Shown here: positions 16,695 through 26,078 of the stretch, piece after piece | Numbering within the stretch: position 1 is the stretch's first letter | How the letters are laid out: every line of letters begins with the position of its first letter | Source: JASGMR01 sp963664675 | GTDB taxonomy: Bacteria > Thermotogota > Thermotogae > Petrotogales > Kosmotogaceae | Reading direction: 5' to 3' | NCBI GenBank assembly: GCA_963664675.2 | Contig: CAXXLB010000007.1 | Span: 62,001-126,000 of the forward strand | Length of the DNA: 64,000 nucleotides | Notes under the pieces: model-generated | Databases searched by the model: none | What the model saw: the letters and a program-made list of their open reading frames with translations, nothing else | Told to the model about the DNA's origin: nothing | Translations under genes and position numbers: made by a program

Positions 16695-17508
16695 AAAAGC
16701 TATTGTGATTCTGACTATAATTGCAGTTATTTTTATTTTTCCTTTTTACTGGAATGTAGTCTCATCTTTAAAGCAATCCAGTGAAATCCTTAAATACCCT
16801 CCCAGCATATTTCCTATGAGAGTTACATTACAGCAGTACGACAGATTGATTAGTACCGGCAACGGTGTTTTCTTAACTTATATCAAAAATACCCTCATTC
16901 TTTGCGGCGTAACAATTTTTATTGTGCTTTTCGCAAGTGTTCTGGCGGCATACGCACTGTCCAAACTGCCTTTCAGGGGAAGCAAATTTATTTTTATGCT
17001 GTTTATTTCTATAATTATGGTGCCCTTTCAATCACTGTTGATTCCGTTATACGACTTGTTGAATAAAATGCATTTGATAGATTCAATCCCGGGAATGGCA
17101 CTAATCTATTCGACTTTCTTCATGCCGTTCTGTATTTATCTGTTGAAGAGTTACTTCACTTCTTTATCCGATTCTATGAGGGAAAGCGCGCTGATAGATG
17201 GTGCAAGCGAATTTAAAATATTATGGAAGATATACATTCCACTTTCTTTGCCGGCACTGGCTACGGTGGTAGTTTATGTTTTTCTGGAAACGTGGAATGA
17301 CTTCATACTGTCTTTGTCTTTTACATCATCCAATAACGTAAGAAATATACAGGTCGGGATCACAAATTTTGCCAATCAGCGTTATGAAATGGATTGGGGA
17401 ATAATAAATGCCGGATCCGCCCTGTCTACAATCGCACCGATAATAGTGTTTTTGATTCTGCAGAAATATTATGTTCAGGGTCTCACTTCAGGTTCTACAA
17501 AAGGATAA
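16687..17508 (+). CDS. Sugar ABC transporter permease, MalG type, 273 aa
   Basis: The second half of the membrane channel, with six spans and the EAA loop RESALIDGASEFKILWKIYI. The start lies inside the end of the MalF-type gene, so translation is coupled. It ends with VQGLTSGSTKG, the usual C-terminus of this family. The GH127 gene follows after 20 bp with its own GGAGG site. Confidence 0.88.
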   Translation: MSKKAIVILTIIAVIFIFPFYWNVVSSLKQSSEILKYPPSIFPMRVTLQQYDRLISTGNGVFLTYIKNTLILCGVTIFIVLFASVLAAYALSKLPFRGSKFIFMLFISIIMVPFQSLLIPLYDLLNKMHLIDSIPGMALIYSTFFMPFCIYLLKSYFTSLSDSMRESALIDGASEFKILWKIYIPLSLPALATVVVYVFLETWNDFILSLSFTSSNNVRNIQVGITNFANQRYEMDWGIINAGSALSTIAPIIVFLILQKYYVQGLTSGSTKG

Positions 17509-17528
17509 TTTAGGAGGGATCGTATTAT

Positions 17529-19535
17529 ATGAGAGATAAGGATATTTATAAATCTAAACTGAACAGTTTTCCCCTTGGAGAAATTAAACCCAAAGGATGG
17601 TTGCTGAGGGAGTTGAGGATTCAGGCAAACGGTCTGACGGGTCATCTCGATTCTCTTTGGGAGGATGTCGGGCCTTCAAGCGGGTGGCTTGGCGGAAATG
17701 GAGAAAGCTGGGAAAGGGGGCCGTATTATTGCGATGGACTGGTTCCTTTAGCGTATTTGCTCGAAGATGATTTTCTGATAAGAAAGACGAAGAAGTGGAT
17801 CGAATGGACATTGAGAAGCCAGAGGGATAATGGTGATTTTGGTCCGGACAGCAGTAAGGATACTGATAACTGGTGGCCAAGAACGGTCATGCTCAAAGTT
17901 CTTATTTCTTATTATGAAGCAACCGGCGACGAAAGGGTCTTATCGTTTATGAAAAAGTACTTCAAATATGAATTGGATAATATCAGGAAAAATCCATTAA
18001 GAATGTGGGCCGTGGCAAGAGCGTGTGATAACATACTGTGCGTGTACTGGCTTTATGAAAAAACGAAGGAAACCTTTTTAATAGAATTGGCGGATGCTCT
18101 TTTCGAACAGTCGATTGACTGGACGAAATATTTCAATGATATTCCATATAAAAAAAGAATGGGGGAGTATCTGAACTGGGAAACAGTGAATGAAAAGATA
18201 AGGGATTTAGCCGAGAGCAAGGGAAAATTATTGAATGAACTGGATAATGTAAAAAAAGAAAAGGTGATAAGCAAGGCCCTTGCGATGTTACTTGAAGAAA
18301 CCGAGATTGGGAGGGATATATTTCAGAAATATCATACCAGCCATATAGTGAATATAGCGATGGGGATAAAGGAACCGGCAATGAGATACCTTAAAACCGG
18401 AAACAAAAAATGCCTGGATAGTATTAAAAAAGGTATCGAAGATCTGGAAAAGTATCACGGCACTCCTAACGGTATGTTCACCGGCGATGAACATCTCAAC
18501 GGGAAAAATCCAACACAGGGATCCGAATTATGCGCCGTCGTTGAGTATATGTTTTCCCTTGAAACCTCTATCAGAGTCTTTGGAAGCGCTTTTTTCGGAG
18601 ATATACTTGAAAAAACAGTATATAATTCATTGCCCGCGACTATGACTCCGGACCTCTGTGCCCATCAGTATGTCCAACAGGTGAATCAGGTGAAGAGTTC
18701 ACTCGATGAGAGGAACTGGTTCGATGACGGTGTTGAATCAAATATTTATGGTTTTAAACCTAATTTCGGCTGTTGCACAGCTAATATGCATCAGGGTTGG
18801 CCAAAATTTGTTGAGAATCTGTGGATGAAGGACGGAGAAGGCGAAATATATATTACGGCATATGGGCCGTGTGAACTGGAGACAGATATCAACGGAAAAA
18901 GTCTGAAAATCATTGAAGAAACGGATTATCCCTTCAACAATAAAGTTGTAATCAAATTTGAAGAAGCCGTTCCCGATTTGAAGGTAAATTTAAGAATACC
19001 AGTCTGGGGTGGGGGAACCAGAGTAAAATTCAATGGGAAATACCTCGAAGATTCCGTGATTCCCGGTACATATTATAAAATACAAAAAAATTGGAAAGAT
19101 AATGATAAAATTGAGGTAGTATTTCCTTTTAAACCAAGATTTTCCAGATGGTATAAAAGCGGTGTAGCAGTTGAAATGGGGCCTCTTTTATTCGCATCGA
19201 AATTGAATGAAAAATGGAAAACCCTCAAGGGAATTGAACCGTTTGCTGACTATGAAGTTACCACCGATGATTTTTGGAATTACGGACTGATCACCGACGG
19301 AGAAATAGACATTGAATATTTCAAGCTGGACGAACAGCCCTTTAATCCGGTCAATCCGCCGATAATCATGAAAGTGCAGGGTAAAAGAATAGATGGCTGG
19401 AAGATGGAAAATAATTCCGCAGGGGATTTGCCCGAAGGCCCTGTTGTGAGCAATAATGAAAAAGAGCGAATTGAATTGATTCCCTATGGGTGCACCAATT
19501 TGAGAATCGGTTTGTTTCCTGAAATTAAAGAATAA
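17529..19535 (+). CDS. GH127-family beta-L-arabinofuranosidase-like glycosidase, 668 aa
   Basis: The family (formerly DUF1680) releases L-arabinofuranose from plant-type glycans using a zinc-held Cys nucleophile. The N-terminal alpha/alpha barrel shows GPYYCDGLVPLAYLL and DNWWPRTVMLKVL; the active-site region shows QGSELCAVVEYMFSLE (catalytic Glu and a zinc Cys) and GCCTANMHQGWPKFVENLW, whose CC pair corresponds to the nucleophile/zinc cysteines of HypBA1. Beta domains follow (LRIPVWGGG). Length is normal. No signal peptide, so it works in the cytoplasm on the imported oligosaccharide. Related families GH146 and others share this fold, so exact linkage is unsure. Confidence 0.82.
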   Translation: MRDKDIYKSKLNSFPLGEIKPKGWLLRELRIQANGLTGHLDSLWEDVGPSSGWLGGNGESWERGPYYCDGLVPLAYLLEDDFLIRKTKKWIEWTLRSQRDNGDFGPDSSKDTDNWWPRTVMLKVLISYYEATGDERVLSFMKKYFKYELDNIRKNPLRMWAVARACDNILCVYWLYEKTKETFLIELADALFEQSIDWTKYFNDIPYKKRMGEYLNWETVNEKIRDLAESKGKLLNELDNVKKEKVISKALAMLLEETEIGRDIFQKYHTSHIVNIAMGIKEPAMRYLKTGNKKCLDSIKKGIEDLEKYHGTPNGMFTGDEHLNGKNPTQGSELCAVVEYMFSLETSIRVFGSAFFGDILEKTVYNSLPATMTPDLCAHQYVQQVNQVKSSLDERNWFDDGVESNIYGFKPNFGCCTANMHQGWPKFVENLWMKDGEGEIYITAYGPCELETDINGKSLKIIEETDYPFNNKVVIKFEEAVPDLKVNLRIPVWGGGTRVKFNGKYLEDSVIPGTYYKIQKNWKDNDKIEVVFPFKPRFSRWYKSGVAVEMGPLLFASKLNEKWKTLKGIEPFADYEVTTDDFWNYGLITDGEIDIEYFKLDEQPFNPVNPPIIMKVQGKRIDGWKMENNSAGDLPEGPVVSNNEKERIELIPYGCTNLRIGLFPEIKE

Positions 19536-19579
19536 TTTTGATAATATTATGAGTGAATGGGGATAATTTGGAGGTAACA

Positions 19580-20590
19580 ATGAAATCAAAGTACGCTACG
19601 ATAAAAGACGTTGCAAATGCATCGGGTTTTTCAGTATCAACGATTTCAAGAGTATTGAACGGGAAGCCGGATGTCTCGGAAAAAACGAAGAAAAAAGTGC
19701 TGGAAGCGATAGAAGAAGTGGGATATATCGAAAACCGGGCCGCCTCAATCATAAAAAATAATCCAAGTTATACCATTGGAATGATATTTGAATGCGTTTC
19801 AAATCCGTTCACTTTGGAAATATTGAATAATGTTCAGAAATATACAAAAGAACTGGATTTTAAATTGATTTTAATGAATACTGAATTCGATCTGCAGATT
19901 GAAAAAAAGTCGATAAAGATCCTGCTGGAACACAGAGTCGATGGATTGCTTTATTTTCCCACAGTGGAAAAAAATGAAAATTTGAAAAATCTGGTAAAAA
20001 GAAAATTTCCTGTTTTGGTCGTTGGGAGAGATGTGGAAGATTTGAATGTGAACTGTGTCTTCACGAATGACCGAAAGGGTGGATATCTCGCAACCAGCGC
20101 CTTGATAAGACATAAAAGAAAAAGATTGCTGCTGCTCAATTCTTCTCTGGAATTCAACTGTGCGGCGAAATTCAGATACGAAGGTTTTATAAGGGCCATC
20201 AAAGAAACCTCCGGAGGAGTTGAAAAATTCGATCACATAACTATAAAAAACATCGATTCGGAAAAAGCCTATAAGAAGATAAAAGAAATTTATACGGAAA
20301 ATCCCCGCGCCTATGACGGGATTTTCTGTTTTAATGATTCCACAGCCTTCGGTGTGATGAAAGGATTGCAGGACCTGAATATAAAAATTCCTGACGACGT
20401 TTCCGTTATCGGGTATGATAACACTTTGCTGTCCACTTACATGAACCCTTCACTGGCTTCGGTCAATATCGATGCGGAAAGTGAGGCAAAACTGGCCGTA
20501 GAAATACTGGTCAATCATATTTATGATAATAATGCACCGATCAGAAAGGAAGAAATAGACGTTGAGTTAATTGAAAGAAACAGTCTGTGA
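19580..20590 (+). CDS. LacI-family regulator of the sugar operon, 336 aa
   Basis: The N-terminal HTH is ATIKDVANASGFSVSTISRVLNG followed by the hinge helix, and residues about 60-336 are a periplasmic-binding-like sensor domain with DGIFCFNDSTAFGVMKGL and IGYDNTLLSTYMNPSLASV. Start ATG 19580 follows TTGGAGG; the earlier in-frame start at 19553 has none. It closes the binding protein-permease-GH127 operon and probably acts on the TTACCGGTAA palindrome at 14453 with the imported sugar as inducer. Confidence 0.88.
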   Translation: MKSKYATIKDVANASGFSVSTISRVLNGKPDVSEKTKKKVLEAIEEVGYIENRAASIIKNNPSYTIGMIFECVSNPFTLEILNNVQKYTKELDFKLILMNTEFDLQIEKKSIKILLEHRVDGLLYFPTVEKNENLKNLVKRKFPVLVVGRDVEDLNVNCVFTNDRKGGYLATSALIRHKRKRLLLLNSSLEFNCAAKFRYEGFIRAIKETSGGVEKFDHITIKNIDSEKAYKKIKEIYTENPRAYDGIFCFNDSTAFGVMKGLQDLNIKIPDDVSVIGYDNTLLSTYMNPSLASVNIDAESEAKLAVEILVNHIYDNNAPIRKEEIDVELIERNSL

Positions 20591-20962
20591 TTGTTTATAA
20601 AAATTACTTTCTGATTTTAAAACGGTGTTAACTTCCGAATATTCTTTTTGCACCTCCATTTGACATTCAAATGGTAGATGCCTAATTAACACATCATTAC
20701 CGCAATTATCGGAGCTGATTCTATCGTTTCAGGTAAATTCTGATTTTAAACCGGCTGTTTTAAGCAGTTTGGATTTTGAATTAAAGAGGTTTTAACCGAT
20801 AGCGATTGACTTACATTTTCATTCACAGCCATACCATCTTTCTGACTGATCAGGACTAATGATGTAACATGTTTTTGTTTAGATCATAAGGAAGGACTCA
20901 GAAAAATTCACAAATATAATCTCTAAAAAATATGGAATCGCACATCTATTGTAAAGTTTGTA
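20591..20962. other. Intergenic between two convergent LacI genes; small hairpin only
   Basis: CCATTTGA (20656-20663) and TCAAATGG (20667-20674) form a short perfect stem with 3-base loop but no T-run. The phrase CTGATTTTAAAACGG/CTGATTTTAAACCGG occurs twice (about 20609 and 20738). No gene is seen. Confidence 0.4.
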
Positions 20963-21934
20963 TTATGTAGTCTCACGTTCCATAAGAGTCACTGGAAAAA
21001 TAACTTTATCCGGTACGGGTTTCTTTGCAATCTGCTTGATTGAAAGTTCAATAAGCATTTCAGCCATTTCCTTGATCGATTGGCGAATTGTAGTAATTTC
21101 GGGTGTGAATATATTACCAAAATCGATACCGTCATAGCCGATGATACGTATATCCTCAGGAATACGCTTTTTCTGATTTATACTGATTTTAGCAACATAG
21201 GCTGCAATTATATCACTGCTGCAAAAAACTCCGTCAATATCGGGATAGTCATCAAACAATTTTGAAATGATTTCAATATATTCATCATAGTTAAAACTGT
21301 TAATTTCGGTCTGCACACTGACATTCCAGATTTTATTTTCTTCACAAAGGTCCTTAAAAGCTTTATAGCGGGCGTTTGACAACATATCCAGCTTCAGGCT
21401 TCCACCAATATAAGCAAGATTTTTACACCCCTTGTCTATCAGAAGACGGGTTGCAAGCGTTCCTCCGTTGTAGTTGTCTGAACAGACATAAGGGATAGTT
21501 CCGATTTTCCGCTCAAAAGTGACCATTGGCAGATTGATATTAAAATTTGTTATATCTATGGTCTGGCTGGCCATGATGATGCTGTCTACCTGACTGGCCT
21601 TTAAAAGGGAAATGTAATTGCTCTCTTTTTCTGCATCTAATTGCGAGATGCAAAGGAGAATCTTATAACCTTCTTTGTATGCGTAATATTCAATATATTC
21701 AGTAATAGCAGAGAAAAAAGGGTGAGAAATAGTTGGAATAATCAAACCTATGACGTTGGATTTCTTTCTCGAAAGCGAACGCGCAATTTCGTTTGGTCGA
21801 TAGTTCAGTTCCTCCATTGCTGCATATACTCTGCTTTTCAAATCTTCACTGATATATCCTCTGTTATTTAATACTCTGGAAACGGTGGATACGTTTACAC
21901 CCACAATTTTAGCGATATCATTTATTGTAGACAA
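20963..21934 (-). CDS. LacI-family transcriptional regulator, 323 aa
   Basis: The HTH reads STINDIAKIVGVNVSTVSRVLNNRG, then the hinge YRPNEIARSLSRKKSNVIGL and a sugar-sensor domain (DGVFCSSDIIAAYVA, IGYDGIDFGNIFTPEITTI). It is divergent from the lipoprotein esterase at 22668, with a TCAAACGTTTGA palindrome between them. It is less GC-rich than the other LacI gene. The regulated pathway is probably carbohydrate ester use, by position only. Confidence 0.87.
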   Translation of the reverse strand: MSTINDIAKIVGVNVSTVSRVLNNRGYISEDLKSRVYAAMEELNYRPNEIARSLSRKKSNVIGLIIPTISHPFFSAITEYIEYYAYKEGYKILLCISQLDAEKESNYISLLKASQVDSIIMASQTIDITNFNINLPMVTFERKIGTIPYVCSDNYNGGTLATRLLIDKGCKNLAYIGGSLKLDMLSNARYKAFKDLCEENKIWNVSVQTEINSFNYDEYIEIISKLFDDYPDIDGVFCSSDIIAAYVAKISINQKKRIPEDIRIIGYDGIDFGNIFTPEITTIRQSIKEMAEMLIELSIKQIAKKPVPDKVIFPVTLMERETT

Positions 21935-22667
21935 AAAATCACTCCTACTATTTGCTTTCTCATTACCTACGATCTTAATATGTCAGGGAAGATATGTCAA
22001 GAATAAGATATAAATCGTATTATATGTATTGATATAAATTGTATGCCTTTTATACAAAAGTATATAGCGTATAATATATAAAACGATTGATATATAACAA
22101 GTAAAAAAATTGAATATTTTTTTAATATAAGTCATTTAGTAAGGTTTTGGTATAAAAATTTTTATTGCCATATGTTTGATCAGAACAGAAATGTTCATTT
22201 AATCATATTTGAATTTTTTTAAATTTAACTTTTTCAATTAAAGACTTTAGTATTATTGGTGCTTAACGTTTTTAATTCTTCAAAACATTCAGTTTTAGAT
22301 ATTCTTATATCAAACGTTTGACACAAAGAATTAAAAGTTCTATAATACGAATATTGAGGCCAAAGAGTTTTTGAGTGGGTGCCGGAAATAGGTCCTGTTT
22401 TGTGAGAGGTTGGGGAAAATCTGAGATTATTATCGATGATCCTCTCAGAGGATTATATAGGGCAAAATCAAAAATGATAAATCTTTGTATTCACAGGGAA
22501 GTCTTTATCTACAAGATCATTGGATGAATGTTGGTACAAAATGGCAGGGAACCCTGCGGACAAATTTGACAGAGAACCTTTGTAAGAGACATTATGAGCT
22601 ATCGGAAACCGTCAAAGGGAGCATTGTGTGCCAACTAAAATTAAATATACAACAGGGGGAAATCTGA
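21935..22667. other. 733-bp intergenic region with regulatory site and possible gene debris
   Basis: The part to about 22340 is very AT-rich and should carry both divergent promoters. The part 22370-22660 has higher GC and reads like eroded coding DNA: a 60-codon frame at 22485-22667 (MYSQGSLYLQDHWMNVG start) ends at the esterase start and has no ribosome site. I could not identify it. Confidence 0.4.
22310..22321. promoter_or_regulatory. LacI-type operator candidate
   Basis: TCAAACGTTTGA is a perfect 12-bp palindrome centred on CG, between a LacI-family gene and the esterase it faces. Its symmetry and place fit a LacI-type operator; binding is inferred. Confidence 0.5.
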
Positions 22668-23972
22668 ATGAAAAAAGTAATTGGGAAATGTATGATTGGT
22701 CTTGTTTTGTCATTGCTCGTATGCCTGACATTTGTCGGATGTTTAGCTAATAAAACGGAAGGGATCACACAAGGTCCGACGGTTGTAGCAGATTCTACTT
22801 CACCAACCGGCTACTCCGTTACGTTCGTTTACTACAATCCTAATGCCGAACAGGTAAAACTTGCCGGTGACCTTACGTTACTCGATTCCACTACCGGAAG
22901 TGCTACAAGACTGCAGCCGGAGGAATGGGAGACGGGTATGTACCATACTGGAGGTACCGAATTCTTAAGGGATATGACCAAAGACGAAGAGGGAAATTGG
23001 TCGGTTACTATACCGATGCATGCCGGTGCCCTGAGCTACTGGTACCGTGTCTGGGATCCATCACAGGAATGGGAGAATCACCGTATTTGGGATCCTGCCT
23101 CTGAAAAACCTAGACCAGAAGCTACTGACGAAAATTCTACACCTTTCCGTGTAAGAAATAATAGCGATGTACTCGACGCAGTATATGTGCCATATGATGA
23201 AAAACAAAGTGATTCTAGTCTGGAAAATCGTGCTACATATCAGCTGCCTATAGCCGATGCTTCCGAAAGAGGAACAGTACAATATATACCTTATACAACC
23301 ATATTGGGTGATGAAGGATTCAATCTTGGAATATACCTGCCTGCAGGTTATGATCCAAACCGTGAGGAGCCTTATAATGTAGTGTATGCCTCTCATGGAA
23401 TATTTGGCGACGAGACTGACTGGATGATTCCAGGTAGTGCTCCAAACATACTTGATAACATGATTGCGAGAGGCGAAATAGAGCCAACCATATTAGTTAC
23501 TATGGGAAACCATTTTACAGGTAAATCATTGGGCTTCAATTCGTATAATATGCAAAATGCAGCCGATAACCTGGTTCAGGTCATACTGCCAAAAATAGAA
23601 GCGGAATATAATGCATCGGATGAACGCACAGGACGTGCGTATATCGGATTCTCCATGGGTGGAATGACAGGTGCTTATGTAATGAACAGTTACGTTACTA
23701 CGTTTGGATATTACGGTTTTTTCTCCGGAAACGGTCGTTTTACATCGGATAATTATGACGCTATTGCAGCTGCATCAGGCGATGATGTTCCGTTCGTTTT
23801 TATGGGACGTGGTTGTTTTGAAGGAGATCTCGCATCATGTAACACCATACGTGACGAATTCAGATCCAGAGGAATTCCAAGTGTCACTACTCTGGTTCCC
23901 GGTGCACATGATATGATGACAGCGGCCCAGCAGTTCACTATATTTGCCGAAAATTACCTGTGGGAAGAATAA
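22668..23972 (+). CDS. Lipoprotein esterase with N-terminal Ig-like (CBM48-type) domain, 434 aa
   Basis: The signal peptide ends in a lipobox-like FVGC (Cys25), so the enzyme should sit on the cell surface side. Residues about 40-130 form an E-set/CBM48-like domain (SVTFVYYNPNAEQVKLAGDL, WSVTIPMHAGALSYWYRVWDP). Residues about 200-434 are an esterase-D/feruloyl-esterase alpha/beta hydrolase: YASHGIFGDETDW, the nucleophile Ser in YIGFSMGGMTGAYV, and the His in VPGAHDMM. This layout is common in feruloyl or acetyl-xylan esterases that strip side groups from hemicellulose. Start follows CAGGGGG. A LacI gene faces it. Confidence 0.82.
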   Translation: MKKVIGKCMIGLVLSLLVCLTFVGCLANKTEGITQGPTVVADSTSPTGYSVTFVYYNPNAEQVKLAGDLTLLDSTTGSATRLQPEEWETGMYHTGGTEFLRDMTKDEEGNWSVTIPMHAGALSYWYRVWDPSQEWENHRIWDPASEKPRPEATDENSTPFRVRNNSDVLDAVYVPYDEKQSDSSLENRATYQLPIADASERGTVQYIPYTTILGDEGFNLGIYLPAGYDPNREEPYNVVYASHGIFGDETDWMIPGSAPNILDNMIARGEIEPTILVTMGNHFTGKSLGFNSYNMQNAADNLVQVILPKIEAEYNASDERTGRAYIGFSMGGMTGAYVMNSYVTTFGYYGFFSGNGRFTSDNYDAIAAASGDDVPFVFMGRGCFEGDLASCNTIRDEFRSRGIPSVTTLVPGAHDMMTAAQQFTIFAENYLWEE

Positions 23973-24095
23973 TCTGAGTAGTTCACTAATTGTATCGGAT
24001 GATATTCTGGGTAGAAAGCTGTTCTTTTTCGTTTTATTGAAAATGTGATATTCGGTAAGCAGTGCTACCCTCAAAAAGATGCAACAGCAAGATAG

Positions 24096-24221
24096 GAATT
24101 TACTGTATATTTTAATGCTGATTCTAATGGTGTCGTGTACCAGGTAAAATCTTTTGTATCAGATCGCTTTATTTATGATTTGACCGCACCAATAAATCCA
24201 GCAGATGGAGTTTTAAACTAA
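24096..24221 (+). pseudogene. Remnant of a coding sequence (41 codons)
   Basis: An open stretch after an in-frame TAG (24093-24095) reads as plausible protein (for example SDRFIYDLTAPINPADGVLN then TAA), but has no start codon with a ribosome site. The upstream codons continue in frame before the TAG. It looks like the broken C-terminus of a gene I cannot identify. Confidence 0.35.
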
Positions 24222-24257
24222 GTGTTCATATAAATATTTAACATTCAGAATTTAACA

Positions 24258-24289
24258 AATCAAGCCTATCCGTAAGGGTAGGCTTGATT
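24258..24289 (+). terminator. Hairpin downstream of the esterase region
   Basis: Arms AATCAAGCCTATCC (24258-24271) and GGGTAGGCTTGATT (24276-24289) pair over 14 bp with one G-T pair and a GTAA loop. The following bases are AATGTAATT rather than a clear T-run, so it may act as a bidirectional or weak terminator. Confidence 0.6.
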
Positions 24290-24351
24290 AATGTAATTCA
24301 AAAGATGGTGAAATAGAAGAATTCAGACAGGTTCTTTTATAACTACAGATT

Positions 24352-24477
24352 ATGTTACAGATAAAAAAAGCAACAGGCACTGTAATCATAACAGGTATGA
24401 ATTTTTCTGAAGAAACAATAAGCATAAAAGCAATCAGACCGTATGGCAGCAGTATTGTATGTGAATACGGAAAGTGA
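24352..24477 (+). pseudogene. Possible gene fragment (41 codons)
   Basis: A short frame contains protein-like text (TGTVIITGMNFSEETISIK, then AIRPYGSSIVCEYGK and TGA). It has no ribosome site and no partner frame. Together with 24096-24221 it suggests the 0.9 kb between the esterase and the YciI-like gene is decayed coding DNA. The rest of 24478-24880 shows nothing I can name. Confidence 0.25.
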
Positions 24478-24880
24478 ACAGATTATCAGGCCCGGATAAT
24501 GGTTGTGGCTTTTAAAACTCATCAACCGTTTTGCTTATCAAAAAATGACCCGTTTTTGAAATATTTAAAATATATATCACCACTGACAGCACAAGTTATG
24601 CTAGATTAATCCGGATCATTTTTTGCTGATAAAAACAACTATTATCTTTATCCGCCCTTTGAAAGAATAAAATGTCTTCCGCAATACATATTAGTCTTCG
24701 TATTGATAAAAGGCCATATTAAAAGATTGCCGGTCGGACTTATATATAAAGATTCTTTCATTACTTTAAAATATTCTGTTAAAATGTTGTTCTGCTTGTT
24801 TTCTTAAGTAATGACCGCTTTCGCCGGTTCTTCAATTTTTGATAACGTCCTGTATTTTCGGGTTAAAAGACAAATAATTT

Positions 24881-25177
24881 TTATTGCTCAAACCAATCTT
24901 TGAGATAATTCTGGCAATCATACAATTTGAATTCTGAAATTCGATATTCCTGAATGCCCGCTTTGACCAGAGGATCATCACTGCAAAATTTATTGATATC
25001 TTCGCATTTCACAACAATAATGCCACCACCTGTTCCGATTTTTGGACCGGATACGAGTATTGATCCATCATTAAATCCGATTTTCAAATATTCAAGATGT
25101 TCATCAATAGCTTTTTGTAACTCGTTTTTGTCAGTGGGGTTTTTTACAAATGTGCCTTCCAATACATAATATTTCAT
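24881..25177 (-). CDS. YciI-family (YCII domain) small protein, 98 aa
   Basis: The protein has the ferredoxin-like YCII fold marks: MKYYVLEGTF at the N-terminus, His27 in AIDEHLEYLK, the DGSILVSGPKIGTGGG strand-loop, and the Asp-containing FCSDDPLVKAGI segment that forms the putative active site. Family members are mostly of unknown reaction; some are dehydrochlorinase-like or muconolactone-isomerase-like. Start is preceded on its strand by AGGAGG. It stands alone beside a broken MFS gene, which may once have been its upstream partner. Confidence 0.8.
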   Translation of the reverse strand: MKYYVLEGTFVKNPTDKNELQKAIDEHLEYLKIGFNDGSILVSGPKIGTGGGIIVVKCEDINKFCSDDPLVKAGIQEYRISEFKLYDCQNYLKDWFEQ

Positions 25178-25214
25178 TGTTTTTTCCTCCTTTTTAACTG
25201 TGGATAGTGAAGCT

Positions 25215-25743
25215 GTATAGCTAACTCAGAGAAACCAGGAATCCTGAAAACATCGTGACAATTATTTCGCCAAGATTGTTCATCGCTGAGGAATAACCCA
25301 TCAGTTTCGTTTGCTCATCTTTATCAAAAAAAAGACGATCGGTCCCACGCCTATCCCAAAAAACTTCTGAATACCAGAAGTAAATAGATGTTGTCTACAA
25401 AACCTGTCCCACAGCCACCGGTAATATAAAAAAGCAGGCAGATGACGGTAATCGTTTTTGATGACAGCCTGTTCAATATTAAACTGAAAAACAGTGATGT
25501 AAAAATAATAAACAGTGTCGGCAGAGTTACAATCAGTTTGATCGGCAGAGAATCCATTTTGATGAAATCTTCCGCAATCGTGCCCAGTGAATCGGACACA
25601 GCGGTACCTGACATTACCGCGACCAATGACAGAGAGAGAATAGTGACATTGAGTTTTCCTGTATCATTTTCTCCCTGTTTCTTTTTAAGCTTTGCTTGAC
25701 ATTGATTTGAGAGTTTGAGTGATAAATTCCTTTTCTTCTTCAT
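25215..25743 (-). pseudogene. Broken MFS transporter gene
   Basis: The frame 25743-25351 encodes an N-terminal cytoplasmic part and about three membrane spans, with the MFS pattern up to LLVFRSFLG, then hits a stop. In shifted frames just downstream the family text continues (GIGVGPIVFF, then DKDEQTKLMGYSSAMNNLG and FSGFLVSLS, then stop), showing at least two frameshifts. What remains covers under half of a normal 390-aa transporter. Confidence 0.75.
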
Positions 25744-26078
25744 CTTTCTTTTATGGTCTTCATGTTCTCAATCTTTTCGATCAGTTCCATATAAATGGTG
25801 TTACTATCGCTCATATTCGAGTGTGAAAAGTGTAGTAGCGGTTTAAAAAACTTTAATATGTGAATGATTCTCTTATTTTATTTTTAAAAACAGTATAAGG
25901 AAAAATCTTTTCAATTGTAAAATGCTCTTATATCCGGAAAAATCTTTTTTTTTTTGCTGAATTTTTCAAAAAAATTCTGTTTATATATTATGTCACAGGC
26001 CGATGAGGGGTAAATAACTGATATCTGCGCCGAATTATTTGTATGTGATGATATAATGCTGTATGAGGTTGTTTGCTT
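25744..26078. other. Intergenic upstream of the diguanylate cyclase
   Basis: AT-rich, with a run of 13 T at about 25946-25958. No ORF or clear promoter is seen. The ribosome site for 26079 is weak (TGAGG). Confidence 0.35.

Noticed and set aside
22485..22667. 60-aa frame before the esterase
   Set aside because: No ribosome site and no recognised similarity; treated as possible debris only.
24540..24640. Inverted TCAAAAAATGACCC / GGATCATTTTTTGCTGA pair
   Set aside because: Arms are imperfect and about 75 bases apart; not convincing as a terminator or IS end.
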